The notes below the pieces were generated by a model that was not told the DNA's origin, did not search any database, and saw nothing but the letters and a program-made list of their open reading frames with translations. Position numbers and translations under genes: made by a program. From Paralithodes platypus (Eukaryota > Arthropoda > Malacostraca > Decapoda > Lithodidae), in contig CM064485.1 of assembly GCA_032716605.1 (NCBI GenBank), positions 30,247,697 through 30,311,696 on the forward strand: a stretch of 64,000 nucleotides of DNA. Reading direction: 5' to 3'. How positions within the stretch are numbered: the first letter of the stretch is position 1; every line of letters begins with the position of its first letter. Shown here piece after piece: positions 20,307-30,295 of this stretch.

Positions 20307-22775
20307 TTATTCATTTACAAACGCAGTCAGTCGCGGGTTTGATGCGATATATTTGTCTAGGCGGAGTTTAAATGAATCAACGGTGATGCAGTCTACAACG
20401 TTTCGGGGAAGCCCATTCCACAAGTTGACAACTCGATTGAAGAAGAAATTCTTAGATTCGTGTGAGTTAAAAGATTTACCAATAATTTTGCAACAGTTTC
20501 CCCACGCGTAATTAGATTGGTCGATAGTAAAGTACTTACTACAGTTCATATTGTCGATGCCTTTGATGATTTTGAACACTTGAATTAAGTCACCTCTTAA
20601 TCTGCGCTGGGTTAAAGGAAATAGATTTAATTCTCTAAGACGCTCTTCGTATGGTTTGTTCTTTAGGCTAGGTATCATATTGGTAACTCTACATTGAACT
20701 CGTTCTAGCTTGTTTATATCTTTTTGGTAATAAGGGCACCAGGATTGAACGCAGTATTCCAGAAGAGGGCGGACTAAGGAATTGTAAAGGGTTAGGATAA
20801 CTTCTTTGGATTTATGCTCAAATGACCTGCCTATAAAGGCAATTATTTTGTTGTCCCTTCTTAACAACTTCTGAACATTGTTGACTCGGTTTTAGGTTAC
20901 TCGATATTGTTACTCCCAGATCGGTTTCTCTGTTTACATTCTTAAGCTGAGTGCCATTCATCGAATAGTTTGCTTTCTCATTTAGGTATCCGATATGTAG
21001 TACTTTACATTTATCCGCATTGAAACTCATTTGCCAAATTTGGGCCCAACATGACAATTTATCTAGATTGTGTTGCATATCGTCAACTTGTCTTTTGAGA
21101 GTACGCTATTTGCAATTTTTGTATGGTCAGCAAATTTTGAGATTGTACAGGTGAGACCCTCATCTATGTCGTTGATGTAAATTAGAAAGATAATTGGTCC
21201 TAGTACCGATCCCTGGGGTACCCCGCTACTTACATTGGTCCATTTAGATGCCTTACCGTTTATGACTACTCTTTGCTTTCTGTCGCTGAGCCAATTTTCT
21301 ATCCATTTCAACACACCGTCTTGTATTCCATGTGCTTTTAGTTTTAGCAGTAAACGTTTGTGGGGAACTTTGTCAAAGGCCTTTTGAAAATCAAGGTATA
21401 TAATAGCTACAGCTTTACTCTCATCGTAGAGGTTGAGGATATCGTGGAAGAAGTCTAAGAGGTTTGTTAAACAGGAACGTTTTTTACGAAAGCTGTGTTG
21501 AGTATCTTTAACCCTTTACGAGCGGCCTATGCGGTTTATTTATATGTACCGCCCAGCGGGGTGTTTTTAACCAAAATAGGGCTGTTTACGTGATCATTTT
21601 CATGCCTAAATAACACCCAGAACGTAAAACAAGTATCTATCCCTGAAAGGGCATAAACAGAGCTTTCGAATGACACCATAACGATCCTTTTATGATGGCT
21701 AGTTTTCTTGCAATAACCGTGCAACGCGAGTGCAAAAAGCAGGTAATTAGCCACTTTCCCGATACAATTCCGTATATAGCGAGTGAGAGAGGTAGGAGGG
21801 AGGTGAGATTCGTGTCAGTAGGTTCGCCGCGGTGGTCTGGAGCAGTCATACGCTCGCTACTCTCCTGCCACCACTTGTCTCTCTCTCTCAGCAACATTAC
21901 GTGCTGAAATTGCCACTCGAGTTATGTCGAGCGCCGCCACATAGTCCAGCTTTATTTAACTCGACTTATGTGGTGAGCCGCTTTTTAAGGGTTAAGTATG
22001 TTATTTTCCTCTAAGTGATTTACGAGTCTGTCTCGTATGACCGTTTCTAGCATTTTACATACAACTGAGGTTAAGATAATTGGACGATAGTTACTGGGTA
22101 GGGATTTGCTGCCTTTTTTAATATCGGTGTTACGTTGGCTAGCTTCCACTGATCAGGCATAGTTCCAGACTGCAAGGATTTATTGAATAGTAATGTCAGT
22201 GGTTTGGAGAGCTCATCCTTAGCTTCCTTTAGAACTCTCGGCGAGATTGTATCAGGTCCAGGCGTTTTATTTACCTTGAGTTTATCTAAACAATTCAATA
22301 CTTCTCTCTCTGTAACGGTGATATTGCTTAGAACATCCGAATTATCAATCTGAATCGGCGATGGTGTAGGGATATCACTGAGGTCTTCTGTTGTAAAAAC
22401 TGATGCAAAGAAGGTATTGAGGGCATTACTCATTTGTACTTCGTCTTTGGTGTACTCTCCATTTTCATCGACTAACGGTCCAACAGTTGAAGTAACTACT
22501 TTATTCTTTCTGATATAACTATAGAATTCTTTCGGGTTTGTTTTACTTTGATTCGCAATATGTAACTCTAAGGTCTCTTTACTTTGCTTAATTAACTTTT
22601 TGGCTTTGCGTCGTAGCTCTACAAATTTCACCCGTTCTTCGTCATTTTGTGAGGATTTTAATCTATCATCAGCAAATTTTTTAGCAAGCAGGCAGTTTGA
22701 AATATCTTTATTCCACCATTTAGGCTTAGTATTATGGCCTGGACGCCGTATTTTCGATGGTATGCAGTCTTGCAC
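20307..22775 (-). pseudogene. CR1 reverse transcriptase, broken, catalytic Asp lost
   Basis: N-terminal part at 21996-22775 (KTPGPDTISPRVL, then PDQWKLANVTPILKK). After the MITE at 21512-21991 the protein continues with TQHSFRKKRSCLTNL and the core at 21063-21314 (SSGVPQGSVLGPIIFLIYIND). The catalytic box reads FADHTK (21121-21140) where FADD is required for metal binding. C-terminal parts at 20818-21078 and 20307-20867 contain LVRPLLEYCVQSWCP and RRLRGDLIQVFKI. Frameshifts occur near 21070, 20850-20890 and between 21320 and 21510. Confidence 0.85.
21512..21991. mobile_element. piggyBac-type MITE (480 bp)
   Basis: Flanked by TTAA at 21508-21511 and 21992-21995. Tips are CCCTTTACGAGCGGCC and, inverted, CCCTTAAAAAGCGGCTCACC. 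The latter end continues ACATAAGTCGAGTT, matching the left end of the element at 7035. Excision leaves the CR1 RT frame continuous. A block at about 21550-21720 recurs, inverted and diverged, at about 32970-33135 inside the larger TTAA element. Confidence 0.9.
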
Positions 22776-22780
22776 TGCTT

Positions 22781-23665
22781 TTAGGTAAGTGGTTTCGAAT
22801 AACTTCCAAGATTTATGTCGTTATTGTTAATTAAAAAGCTCCAGTCAGTTTCTTTAAACATAGCTCTAAGTTTATGGAAGTTTGCTTTCTTGAAATTAGG
22901 GACTTTTTCGATGCTACTATTTGGTTCGTTACAAGTAAACTTTAAAGTGAAAGTTATCGTACGATGGTCGCTGTTACTGAATTCATCACCAACATTCAAA
23001 TTCTCTATTAATTCTTCTTTTGTTGCAAGTACAATGTCAAGAACGTTATTACCACGGGTCGGCGTTCGAACAAATTGATAAAGCGAACTCTCTTGCAAGT
23101 TCGTATACAAGTCATGTCCGGAGTGTGAAGTAAGAGTATCGCCCCACTTGGTCACAGGTAAATTAAAGTCGCCAAAAATTACGGTATCTTGTGAGTTACT
23201 TACATCTGCAATTTGTTCGTAAATTTCTCGGTCAGTTTGCACTGATTGAGCTGGAGGTCTGTATATTAATGCAAGTATTATTTTTGTACCTTTATTATTC
23301 TTTATTAGCACAAAAGATGCGTCGACGTTCACAATTTGAGGTTTTGACAAGAGGGTAGGGTTAAGACTTTCTTTGATATAAAGTAAAACGCCACCTCCAT
23401 TTCGATTTATTCGGCTTTTCTCAAACATTACATAACCGGGAAGTGAATACTCTGCTAAAAAGTCTCTATCTTCTGTATTGAGCCAAGATTCTGTTATGCC
23501 AATCACATCATAATTTTCTGTAAACACTAGCTCCTCTAAATCTGAAAATGTATTGCGTATGCTACGAGCGTTTGCATAGAAAACCTTTAAATTTGGTATT
23601 TTAGAACTCACGGAACGCTCTTTAATAATATTTTTGGTTCTTGTCGGATCTACATTTATGTTCAT
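22781..23665 (-). pseudogene. AP-like endonuclease domain of LINE family D
   Basis: An uninterrupted frame of about 294 residues from an ATG at 23665. Motifs: VFYANARSIRN, the catalytic E in GITESWLN, ALIYRPPAQS, VIFGDFNLPV, and FSNSDHRTITF with the catalytic Asp-His. A full CR1 endonuclease set is visible, so this domain may be intact. It ends at a stop just before the RT linker, which starts in a different phase at 22775. Confidence 0.85.
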
Positions 23666-23799
23666 GGCTGTCCTCGGTCCTCGCTGTCTTCGGTCCTTAT
23701 CGCTGGTGGTCCTCGGTTGCCTCTGTTTTTTTCTTGGCGTAGGATGATTTATGTCACTGCTGCTTCTTCTCGGATGGCGTTTTTTTTATCCATGGCTGC

Positions 23800-24874
23800 G
23801 GACTGCTTCGTGTAGGAGACGACCCATGCGTGCTGAACCCACAGGGTTTAGATGAGTGCCATCCTTGCGGCAACAGAGTAGGCTGGTTGTAGAAGTTTGT
23901 CCCTAGAGGTTGATGAATTCAACTTCTTCCCTCAGACACAAATATTTTAGTCGGCTATTTGTGCTGAAGGCCTTGTCCGTTAGAATTTGTCAGGTGCGTC
24001 GATCTTGGGGAGAATGCCTGAGATGATGATATTCCTTGACTTGGTTTTGTAGTGCTGGATCATCTTGCGATATTTTTCTCCATCAACTCTTCGGATCTGG
24101 TGCGCATGACGTCATTTGAACCAGCATGGATGACAAAAAGGGTATTTTCATGTCGCATCCTTTGTGGTATCTTCGAAGGATTCCACAATGTCGTCCAGTC
24201 CAGCTCCTGGGATGCAAAACCTTTTTCGTTGATTTGGGACTCTGTCTCAGAACTCATCGACCTGTCCTCGTAGGATGGAATCCCCAACGAGCCTGGTCTC
24301 TTCTGGTTTCGCTTCCATCTCTACCAATATCTCAAAATCTGTTTGACATTGTGACTGGTAGATGAGACCTTTTCTGCGTTGGCCGTGCACTGTTCCTCAC
24401 TGGTGTAAATCCGGAAACCTGTGGTGGCGGGACTCTACGTACAGGTCGGGGAGAGGAGTGGTTAGAACGGGAGCAAGGGGTTGGTACTGTTCGTGATAGC
24501 AGGCTTCTTGCACGAGGAGTGGGGGAGAGACTAAGGTGAACAGGGCGGCTGTCCTGGTTTGATGTCGGCTCAGGTTCTTCAGAAGCATCTGCTGCAGTGT
24601 ATACTGCAGGTGTTGGATTGTTGGCAGATGACATTGGGGCGGTGGTGGATGCTGGAGTTGAAACAATTGGAGTTAGTGATACTCCAACGTTGAGTGTTAC
24701 AAACTCTTGGAGTGATTCCAGCTTCCTGGTGAGGGCGTTGATCTTGTTGTGGGCTTCATCCAATTTTGCTGTCAAATCCTCTCTTTGCTGGAGGAGTCGG
24801 CAGACTTGTGGATCGGCAGGAGCAAACATGGAAGCACCAAACCTACCGGCGCAGTTCGTACAGGCACGAGGCAT
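23800..24874 (-). pseudogene. CR1 ORF1: coiled coil plus SGNH-esterase-like domain
   Basis: The likely ATG is at 24874 (MPRACTNCAG), with an early CxxC. Residues about 25-65 form a heptad-rich helix (LLQQREDLTAKLDEAHNKINALTRKLESL). A long Pro/Ser/Thr-rich linker runs to about 24332. A frameshift then leads to 24060-24287, with ENTLFVIHAGSNDVMRTRSEEL; this matches the GxND block of SGNH-type esterases found in CR1 ORF1 proteins. Beyond 24060 the frame decays, though GLHLNP-like remnants (NFYNQP, DGxHLNPxG) are suggested near 23840-23900. The first SGNH block (GDS) is not clearly visible. Confidence 0.7.
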
Positions 24875-24894
24875 GGTGACGATCACTTTCTTCA

Positions 24895-25350
24895 GATCAC
24901 TTCACTCACTTAAAAACACTTCACTCACTTTAAAAACACTAAACTCACTCTATAAACACTTCACTCCCTTCAGGTCGCTTCACTTACTTAAATAGGCCTA
25001 ACCCAAAAAAAAATGTTAAAATACACTCAAATAGGTTATCAGCGGTGATAGCCTAACCGAAAATTAACACAAAACAAAATTAAATTTGAATACGCAGTGA
25101 TAGCCGAACCGAAAACAATTTTATGTTTATTTAAACAGAAATAGGCCACCAGGGGTTATAGCCTATCCTAACCGAAAACAAAAATTATGAAATACCGGTA
25201 CGCAGAAATAGGCCACCAGCGGTGATAGCCTAACTGAAAATTTAAAAATTGAAGTACGCAGAAATAGGCCACCAGGGATGATAGCCTAGACTAACCGAAA
25301 ACAAAAATAACCGAAAACAAAAATTATGAAATACCGGTACGCAAGTGAAG
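24895..25350 (-). repeat. Tandem repeats in the 5' leader of LINE family D
   Basis: Two repeat types lie side by side. 24895-24985 has TTCACTCACTT/AAAAACAC units. 25030-25350 has about four to five units of 55-65 bp with the words ataggccaccag, ggtgatagcctaac, cgaaaacaaaaatta and gaaataccggtacgcag. Tandem monomers upstream of ORF1 commonly act as promoter modules in LINEs. That function is inferred from position only. Confidence 0.75.
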
Positions 25351-25364
25351 GAGAAGTGAAGGAG

Positions 25365-25675
25365 ACAAAAGGCAGAACTGCCTGTAGCGAGTGCCTCCCC
25401 CAGAGTTGAAAGAGTGACAGCCAAAATCTAGGGACGTTCGAACCAAAATGCCTGGACACATGGAGTTTGAAGCAATTTAAGTTATAGGAATGACTGAGTC
25501 TGGGAGAGAGTTCGAGAGCTCATCTGTGAATAGAAGAAAGACATAATAACGTTTCACTCTTGGTTTGGAGAGTAGGGTTGGATTGTGTTGCAAGACTAAT
25601 GCTACGTGCTCTACGAATAGGGGGTGGTATACACTGAGAGAACTCTCAGGAATAATAGATTGATAATAGATTGGC
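25365..25675 (-). pseudogene. LINE family A, 3' terminal fragment
   Basis: Minus strand. The sequence matches the 3' end of family A seen at 4485-4800 and 53850-54160 (aaaggcagaactgcc; SHPYSVQL-like then RVKRY, LSNSLPDSV). Only the last 100 or so codons and the 3' UTR are present, with frame breaks. It abuts the 5' repeats of LINE family D. Confidence 0.8.
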
Positions 25676-25780
25676 TGGTGAGCGATGAGACTATTTAATG
25701 TGTGTTTAGTTGTGTCAATGGTACCACTAGACTGGAGGAGTACGTATATTGTGCCATTGTACAAAAGTAAGGGAGACCGC
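25676..25780 (+). pseudogene. Another LINE RT scrap cut by the assembly gap
   Basis: Plus-strand translation gives MVPLDWRSTYIVPLYKSKGD, the first conserved block of LINE reverse transcriptases (PxxWxxAxIVPLYKxKGD), ending exactly at the run of N. The continuation would lie in the gap. Orientation is opposite to the neighbouring LINE fragments. Confidence 0.7.
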
Positions 25781-25880
25781 NNNNNNNNNNNNNNNNNNNN
25801 NNNNNNNNNNNNNNNNNNNNNNNNNNNNNNNNNNNNNNNNNNNNNNNNNNNNNNNNNNNNNNNNNNNNNNNNNNNNNNNN
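25781..25880. other. Assembly gap (100 N)
   Basis: Exactly 100 N, the conventional size for a gap of unknown length. Sequence on the two sides is unrelated, so order and distance across it are not assured. Confidence 0.95.
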
Positions 25881-26100
25881 TATATCCACTGTAGTGACAA
25901 AATGTAGTAGAAATTGATTTTTTTTTTTTTTTTTTTTTTTATGCTGAATGATGATGATGATGATGGTGATGATGATGGGTGAATTAAGGTGGGCCCCGAA
26001 CCTCGGAAGTGATGATTGAATGAATGAATGAATTATATATGGGTGGAGGGGGGTATAATGGGGGAAGAGGGGAGGGTGTATAATGGGGAGGGAAGGGGCA
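25881..26100. repeat. Poly-T, (GAT)n and (GAAT)n microsatellites
   Basis: T22 at 25919-25940, ATGATG(GTG) repeats at 25948-25978, GAATGAATG at 26016-26032, then G-rich DNA leading into the array. Confidence 0.85.
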
Positions 26101-26125
26101 TAACTTAGATAAATACATAAATACG

Positions 26126-26170
<45 letters not shown>

Positions 26171-26230
26171 CAATCTACGATTAGAAAAATAAAATAAAAT
26201 ACAAATAAAAATAACCCTCCCCCACCCCCC

Positions 26231-26262
<32 letters not shown>

Positions 26263-26342
26263 TATATATATATATATGTAGAGTGGGAGGGGGGGGGGGG
26301 GGGGGGGTTAATGGGGGGCATAGATAAATTAAACACAAATTA

Positions 26343-26392
<50 letters not shown>

Positions 26393-26458
26393 ATCTACAA
26401 TTAGAAAAATAAAATAAAAAAAAAATAACCCTCCCCCACCCAAAAAAACATAAATAAA

Positions 26459-26502
<44 letters not shown>

Positions 26503-26629
26503 GGCGGGGAGGTATAATGGGGGGGGCAGGGGAAGGGGGAGGGGAGGGGGGGAGGGGAGGGGAGGGCGGTATAATGGGGGGGGAGGGAGGGGGAGGGGGC
26601 ATAACATAGATAAATACATAAACACGAAT

Positions 26630-26683
<54 letters not shown>

Positions 26684-26928
26684 ATCTACGATTAGAAAAA
26701 TAAAATACAAACAAAAAATACCCCTCCCCCCACCCCCCAAAAAAAAAAAATATAATATATATATATATATATATATAAATAAAATGGGGGAGGGGGGGGG
26801 GGGGGGGAGGGGGATGGGGGGGGGGGAGGGAGGGGGGATAACGTTTATATATTATTCTATATATATATATAATATATATTTATCATATTAGAAAAAAAAA
26901 TAAAATAAAAAATAACCCTCCCCCACCC

Positions 26929-26959
<31 letters not shown>

Positions 26960-27098
26960 TATATATATATATATGGGGGAGGGGGGGGGGGGGGGGGGGG
27001 AGGGAGGGTGAATGGGAGGGGGGGATAGGGGAGGGAGGGGGGAGGGGAGGGAGGTATATTGGAGGGAGGGGCATAACATAGATAAATACATAAACACG

Positions 27099-27150
<52 letters not shown>

Positions 27151-27207
27151 CAATCTACAATTAGAAAAATAAAATAAAAATAAAAAAACCCTCCCCAACC
27201 CCCCCCA

Positions 27208-27238
<31 letters not shown>

Positions 27239-27333
27239 TAGGGGGAGGGGGAAGGGGAGGGGGGAGGGAGGGGGGGGGGAGGGGGAGGGGCATAACATAG
27301 ATAAATACATAAACACGAATTATATTATATATA

Positions 27334-27373
<40 letters not shown>

Positions 27374-27602
27374 ATCTACAATTAGAAAAATAAAATAAAA
27401 ATAAAAAATAACCCTCCCCACCCAAAAAAAAAAATAAAAAAAAATATATTATATATATATATATATATGGGGGAGGGGGGGGAGGGGAGGGGGGAGGGAG
27501 GTAAATGGGGGAGGGAGGGGAAGGGGAGGGAGGGGGGGGGAGAGAGGTATATATGGGGGGGGAGGGAGGGGAGGGGCATAACATAGATAAATACATAAAC
27601 AT

Positions 27603-27643
<41 letters not shown>

Positions 27644-28000
27644 TTATATCAATCTACAATTAGAAAAAAGAAAAAAATCCCTCTCCCCCAAAAAAATAAA
27701 AAAAAATAAAAAAAAAATATATATATATATATGGGGGGGGGGGGAGGGAGGGGAGAGGGGGGGGGAGGGGGGGAGGGGGGGGGGGGGGAGGAGGGAAGAG
27801 GGGGAAGGGGGGGGGGAGGGGGGGAGAGGGGGGGGGGAGGAGGGAGGGAGGTACATGGGGGAGGGGGAGGGGGGGGGGAGGGGAGGGGGTTCGGGAGGGG
27901 AAATGGAGGGGATTGAGGGGGGGGAGGGGGCAGGGGGAGGGGGGGTAACATAGATAGTATTATAATTATATATAGCTATATTATAGATATATATATATTA
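26100..28000. repeat. Array of about seven ~200-300 bp AT/G-rich units
   Basis: Each unit has the same order: a variable G-rich block, cataacatagataaatacat, (TA)n, tatcaatctac(a/g)attagaa, A-rich, ccctccccca, an A run, (TA)n, then the next G-rich block. The anchor attagaaaaat occurs at about 26179, 26400, 26690, 26884, 27160, 27380 and 27659. The G-rich blocks contain many runs of three or more G, so the plus strand could form G-quadruplexes. Unit lengths vary because the simple-repeat segments expand independently. All open frames here are compositional. Confidence 0.85.
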
Positions 28001-28012
28001 TATATATATCTA

Positions 28013-28046
<34 letters not shown>

Positions 28047-28270
28047 ATTATCTATTTTGTGGTGGGGGACATTTATGTTGGTATAATAAATATAATAATA
28101 TAATAAATAATAATAATAATAATAATAATAATATAATTCTAATATAATAAAGCAAAAATATAAATACAAATAATACTTTTTTATGGGTGATCCCATACAC
28201 AGGAATACAGGTATAATAAATAATAATATATACAAATAATAAAATAGGCATAAACACAAAAATAATAATA
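28001..28270. repeat. AT-rich flank with (TAA)n
   Basis: (TA)n to about 28050 and (AAT/TAA)n at about 28080-28135 and 28258-28275. Nothing coding. Confidence 0.75.
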
Positions 28271-28274
28271 ATAA

Positions 28275-28620
28275 ATGGTGGTGGTGGTGGTGGAGATGGT
28301 GGTGGTGTTGGTGGAGATGGAGGTGGTGTTGACACAAATTGGGTTGGGTTGATTTTCTGACCTGGCCCACGGTCAGAAAAGGGACCCTACCCTATTGGTG
28401 TCAACACCACCACCATCTCCACCAACAACCACCACCACCATCTCCACCACCACCACCACCATCTCCACCACCACCACCACCACCACCATCATCACCACCA
28501 CCATCATCACCACCACCATCACCACCACCACCACCACCACCAACACCACCACCACCACCACCATCTTCACCACCACCACCACCACCACCATCTCCACCAC
28601 CACCACCACCACCACCACCA
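28275..28620. repeat. GGT/CCA inverted repeat with nested hairpin
   Basis: GGTGGTGGTGGA-type repeat at 28275-28327 and its complement CCACCATCTCCACC-type repeat at 28405-28620. Between them, GTTGACAC (28328-28335) pairs with GTGTCAAC (28398-28405), and TTTTCTGACC (28353-28362) pairs with GGTCAGAAAA (28371-28380) around an 8-nt loop. The open frame of proline and histidine codons across this region is a by-product of the CCA/CAC repeat. Confidence 0.85.
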
Positions 28621-28639
28621 AAACTGTTGACTGTACTTA

Positions 28640-29210
28640 CTCACACTGCTGAGATTCCCTCGTGGCCACCAAGCCGTATATGTAGAGTGCTTTTGCCCAT
28701 AAAAAACTTACCTCCCAAGCACTTTCCACCAATAAATTATCGAGCAAAAATGCAAGCACTTTCCACCACTAAATTATCGAACAAAAATGCACAGGGCTGA
28801 GGGAGCATGGCGACATATGCTCGACCAGTAATGAACGTTATTTCACTAAGAAACACTAATACAAGGTAAGATACACTACTTGAACGGATAAATAGCAATA
28901 TAATTGACTGATATTTATATGAAGGTGTTCCACAAACAAGCAAAACGTTTGGCAAAAAGCATGGCCCCTCCCTCCACCACCTTGGTCACGTAGCCTACAC
29001 CAGAGAATGCTCGATCAGTAATAAAAGTGTTTTCACTATAAACACTTATACAAGTAAAATACACTACTTCAAGTGATAAATAGCAATATAATTGACTCAA
29101 TATGGTATGAAAGTGATCCACAAACAAGCGAAACCATGGCCCTCGTGGAGCCCACCTTGGTCACGTACACCAGACTAGCAAAACACTTCACTAACATGGT
29201 TTTTATACCC
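28640..29210. repeat. Imperfect tandem duplication of ~190 bp
   Basis: 28815-28990 and 29005-29180 share, in the same order, atgctcga(c/t)cagtaat, cacttatacaag, tacactactt, gataaatagcaatataattga and ccacaaacaagc. A shorter duplication (gcaagcactttccacca...aaaaatgca) occurs at about 28716-28790. No protein or known family is recognised. Confidence 0.7.
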
Positions 29211-29595
29211 TAAATAAGAATAACACAATAATCCATCGATAACCCAACGATATAGCACTTCGTTTGGGTTATATTAGGGCGGTAATACCAGCCAGGCTGG
29301 GCAAAATGGAGGCCCCTTGGTTTAAAGGGCTGCACACACCCACCTACTAGGCTGGCTGATGGGAAGAAACTGACTCTCTCTACCACCGCGGGGCCCTCAC
29401 AGGGACGCTAGGGGGTTGCTAGATTTTTCCACATGTACATCTAACTTATCGGACTTACCAGCCAAAAAACCGGCTCAATTGCGTCATAAACTTATTTTCT
29501 AGCAATATAATAAGTCCATATGACGCGATCGCGTCATATGAGTTTTTGGTTCACTCTGCCATATGACTCGATCGCGTCATATATGTCTGGGAGAG
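29211..29595. mobile_element. Probable right end of a TTAA element with palindromes
   Basis: The sequence stops exactly at a TTAA (29596-29599), where BEL/Pao gag coding begins. The end, inverted, reads CTCTCCCAGACATATATGAC. Close to it is a perfect 24-bp palindrome, CATATGACGCGA and its complement, at 29517-29540, with variants at about 29480 and 29562-29582. The left end was not found, so the size is unknown and the call rests on position and TTAA only. Confidence 0.4.
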
Positions 29596-30295
29596 TTAAA
29601 TAGAGGATTAAGAGATCTTGATGAATTTTTAATAAGTGCCACGGCTGATCAGATAAAAGGTAAATTTGCTACTGTTACTAAATCGCTAGCTACTTATGAT
29701 AGTTATTCTCAGCAGGTATATGGTTTAATTGACAGTTACTGACGATGTGGAAGAAGAAATGTCGGCAGATTTTTGAGTACTTTGAGGACGTTAATACAGC
29801 CTTAGCCAGACTATCTTCCACCCAAGAATCAACCTCTGTTAAGGATACCGGTACAACCAAAGGCGACTGGTTTTAACCTGCCGAAGCTTACTTTGCCTAC
29901 CTTTTCCGGGGATTCGGCTACCTGGACTGGATTTTGGGATATTTTTGAGTGTTCCATCCATCATCATAAAACACTCACATCCATCCAAAGGTTCACATAT
30001 CTCCGTGGTCAATTGAAAGGGGAGGCATTGAAGTTAGTCGATGGGTACAAGCTAGAAGCTAACAGCTATGAGTCTGCAGTGGAGTTGCTGAAGAGAACTT
30101 ACGGGAGAGTGGAAGTCATCAAGACTGCTTTAATTACCAAATTCTTCACACTAGATCCTCCATCCTATGATGTGGCGGACCTAAAGGAGTACTATGCCTC
30201 CTTTGAGAGCCTCCTCCGATCTATGGAGACAATGGCCGTCACCAAGGAGGAGATATTTAGTGTGAATATCTTGAATAAGATACCCTCTCCCTTAA
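29596..30295 (+). pseudogene. BEL/Pao gag N-terminal part
   Basis: The clear part at 29893-30295 has PTFSGDSATWTGFWDIFECSI (shown here as the conserved PTFSGD...W..F.D.F box), YLRGQLKGEALKL and YGRVEVIKTALI, characteristic of the DUF1759-type gag of Pao elements. Upstream, 29596-29742 and 29745-29875 hold earlier gag sequence (RGLRDLDEFL, then VEEEMSADF) in two other frames, so at least two frameshifts are present. The frame is cut at 30292 by the TTAA element and resumes at 33753. Confidence 0.8.

Larger units (their letters stand above)
20285..25350 (-). mobile_element. LINE family D (CR1), near full length
   Basis: Minus strand, about 5 kb including one inserted MITE. Order 5' to 3': tandem-repeat leader (about 24900-25350), ORF1 with coiled coil and SGNH-like domain (23800-24874), endonuclease (22781-23665), RT (20307-22775). 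An ORF1 with an esterase-like domain and the C-terminal LRGDLIQVFKI box are features of the CR1 clade. It is inactivated by several frameshifts and by loss of a catalytic residue. Confidence 0.8.

Noticed and set aside
26390..27951. Minus-strand proline-rich frames of 63-150 residues
   Set aside because: They arise from the G-rich blocks and (TA)n of the array and repeat with each unit.
28339..28800. Plus-strand frame rich in Pro and His
   Set aside because: It is the CCA/CAC microsatellite read as codons; all three frames and the other strand stay open for the same reason.
26100..29200. CRISPR-like array
   Set aside because: Repeats are long, variable and separated by simple repeats rather than unique spacers, and the sequence is clearly eukaryotic.
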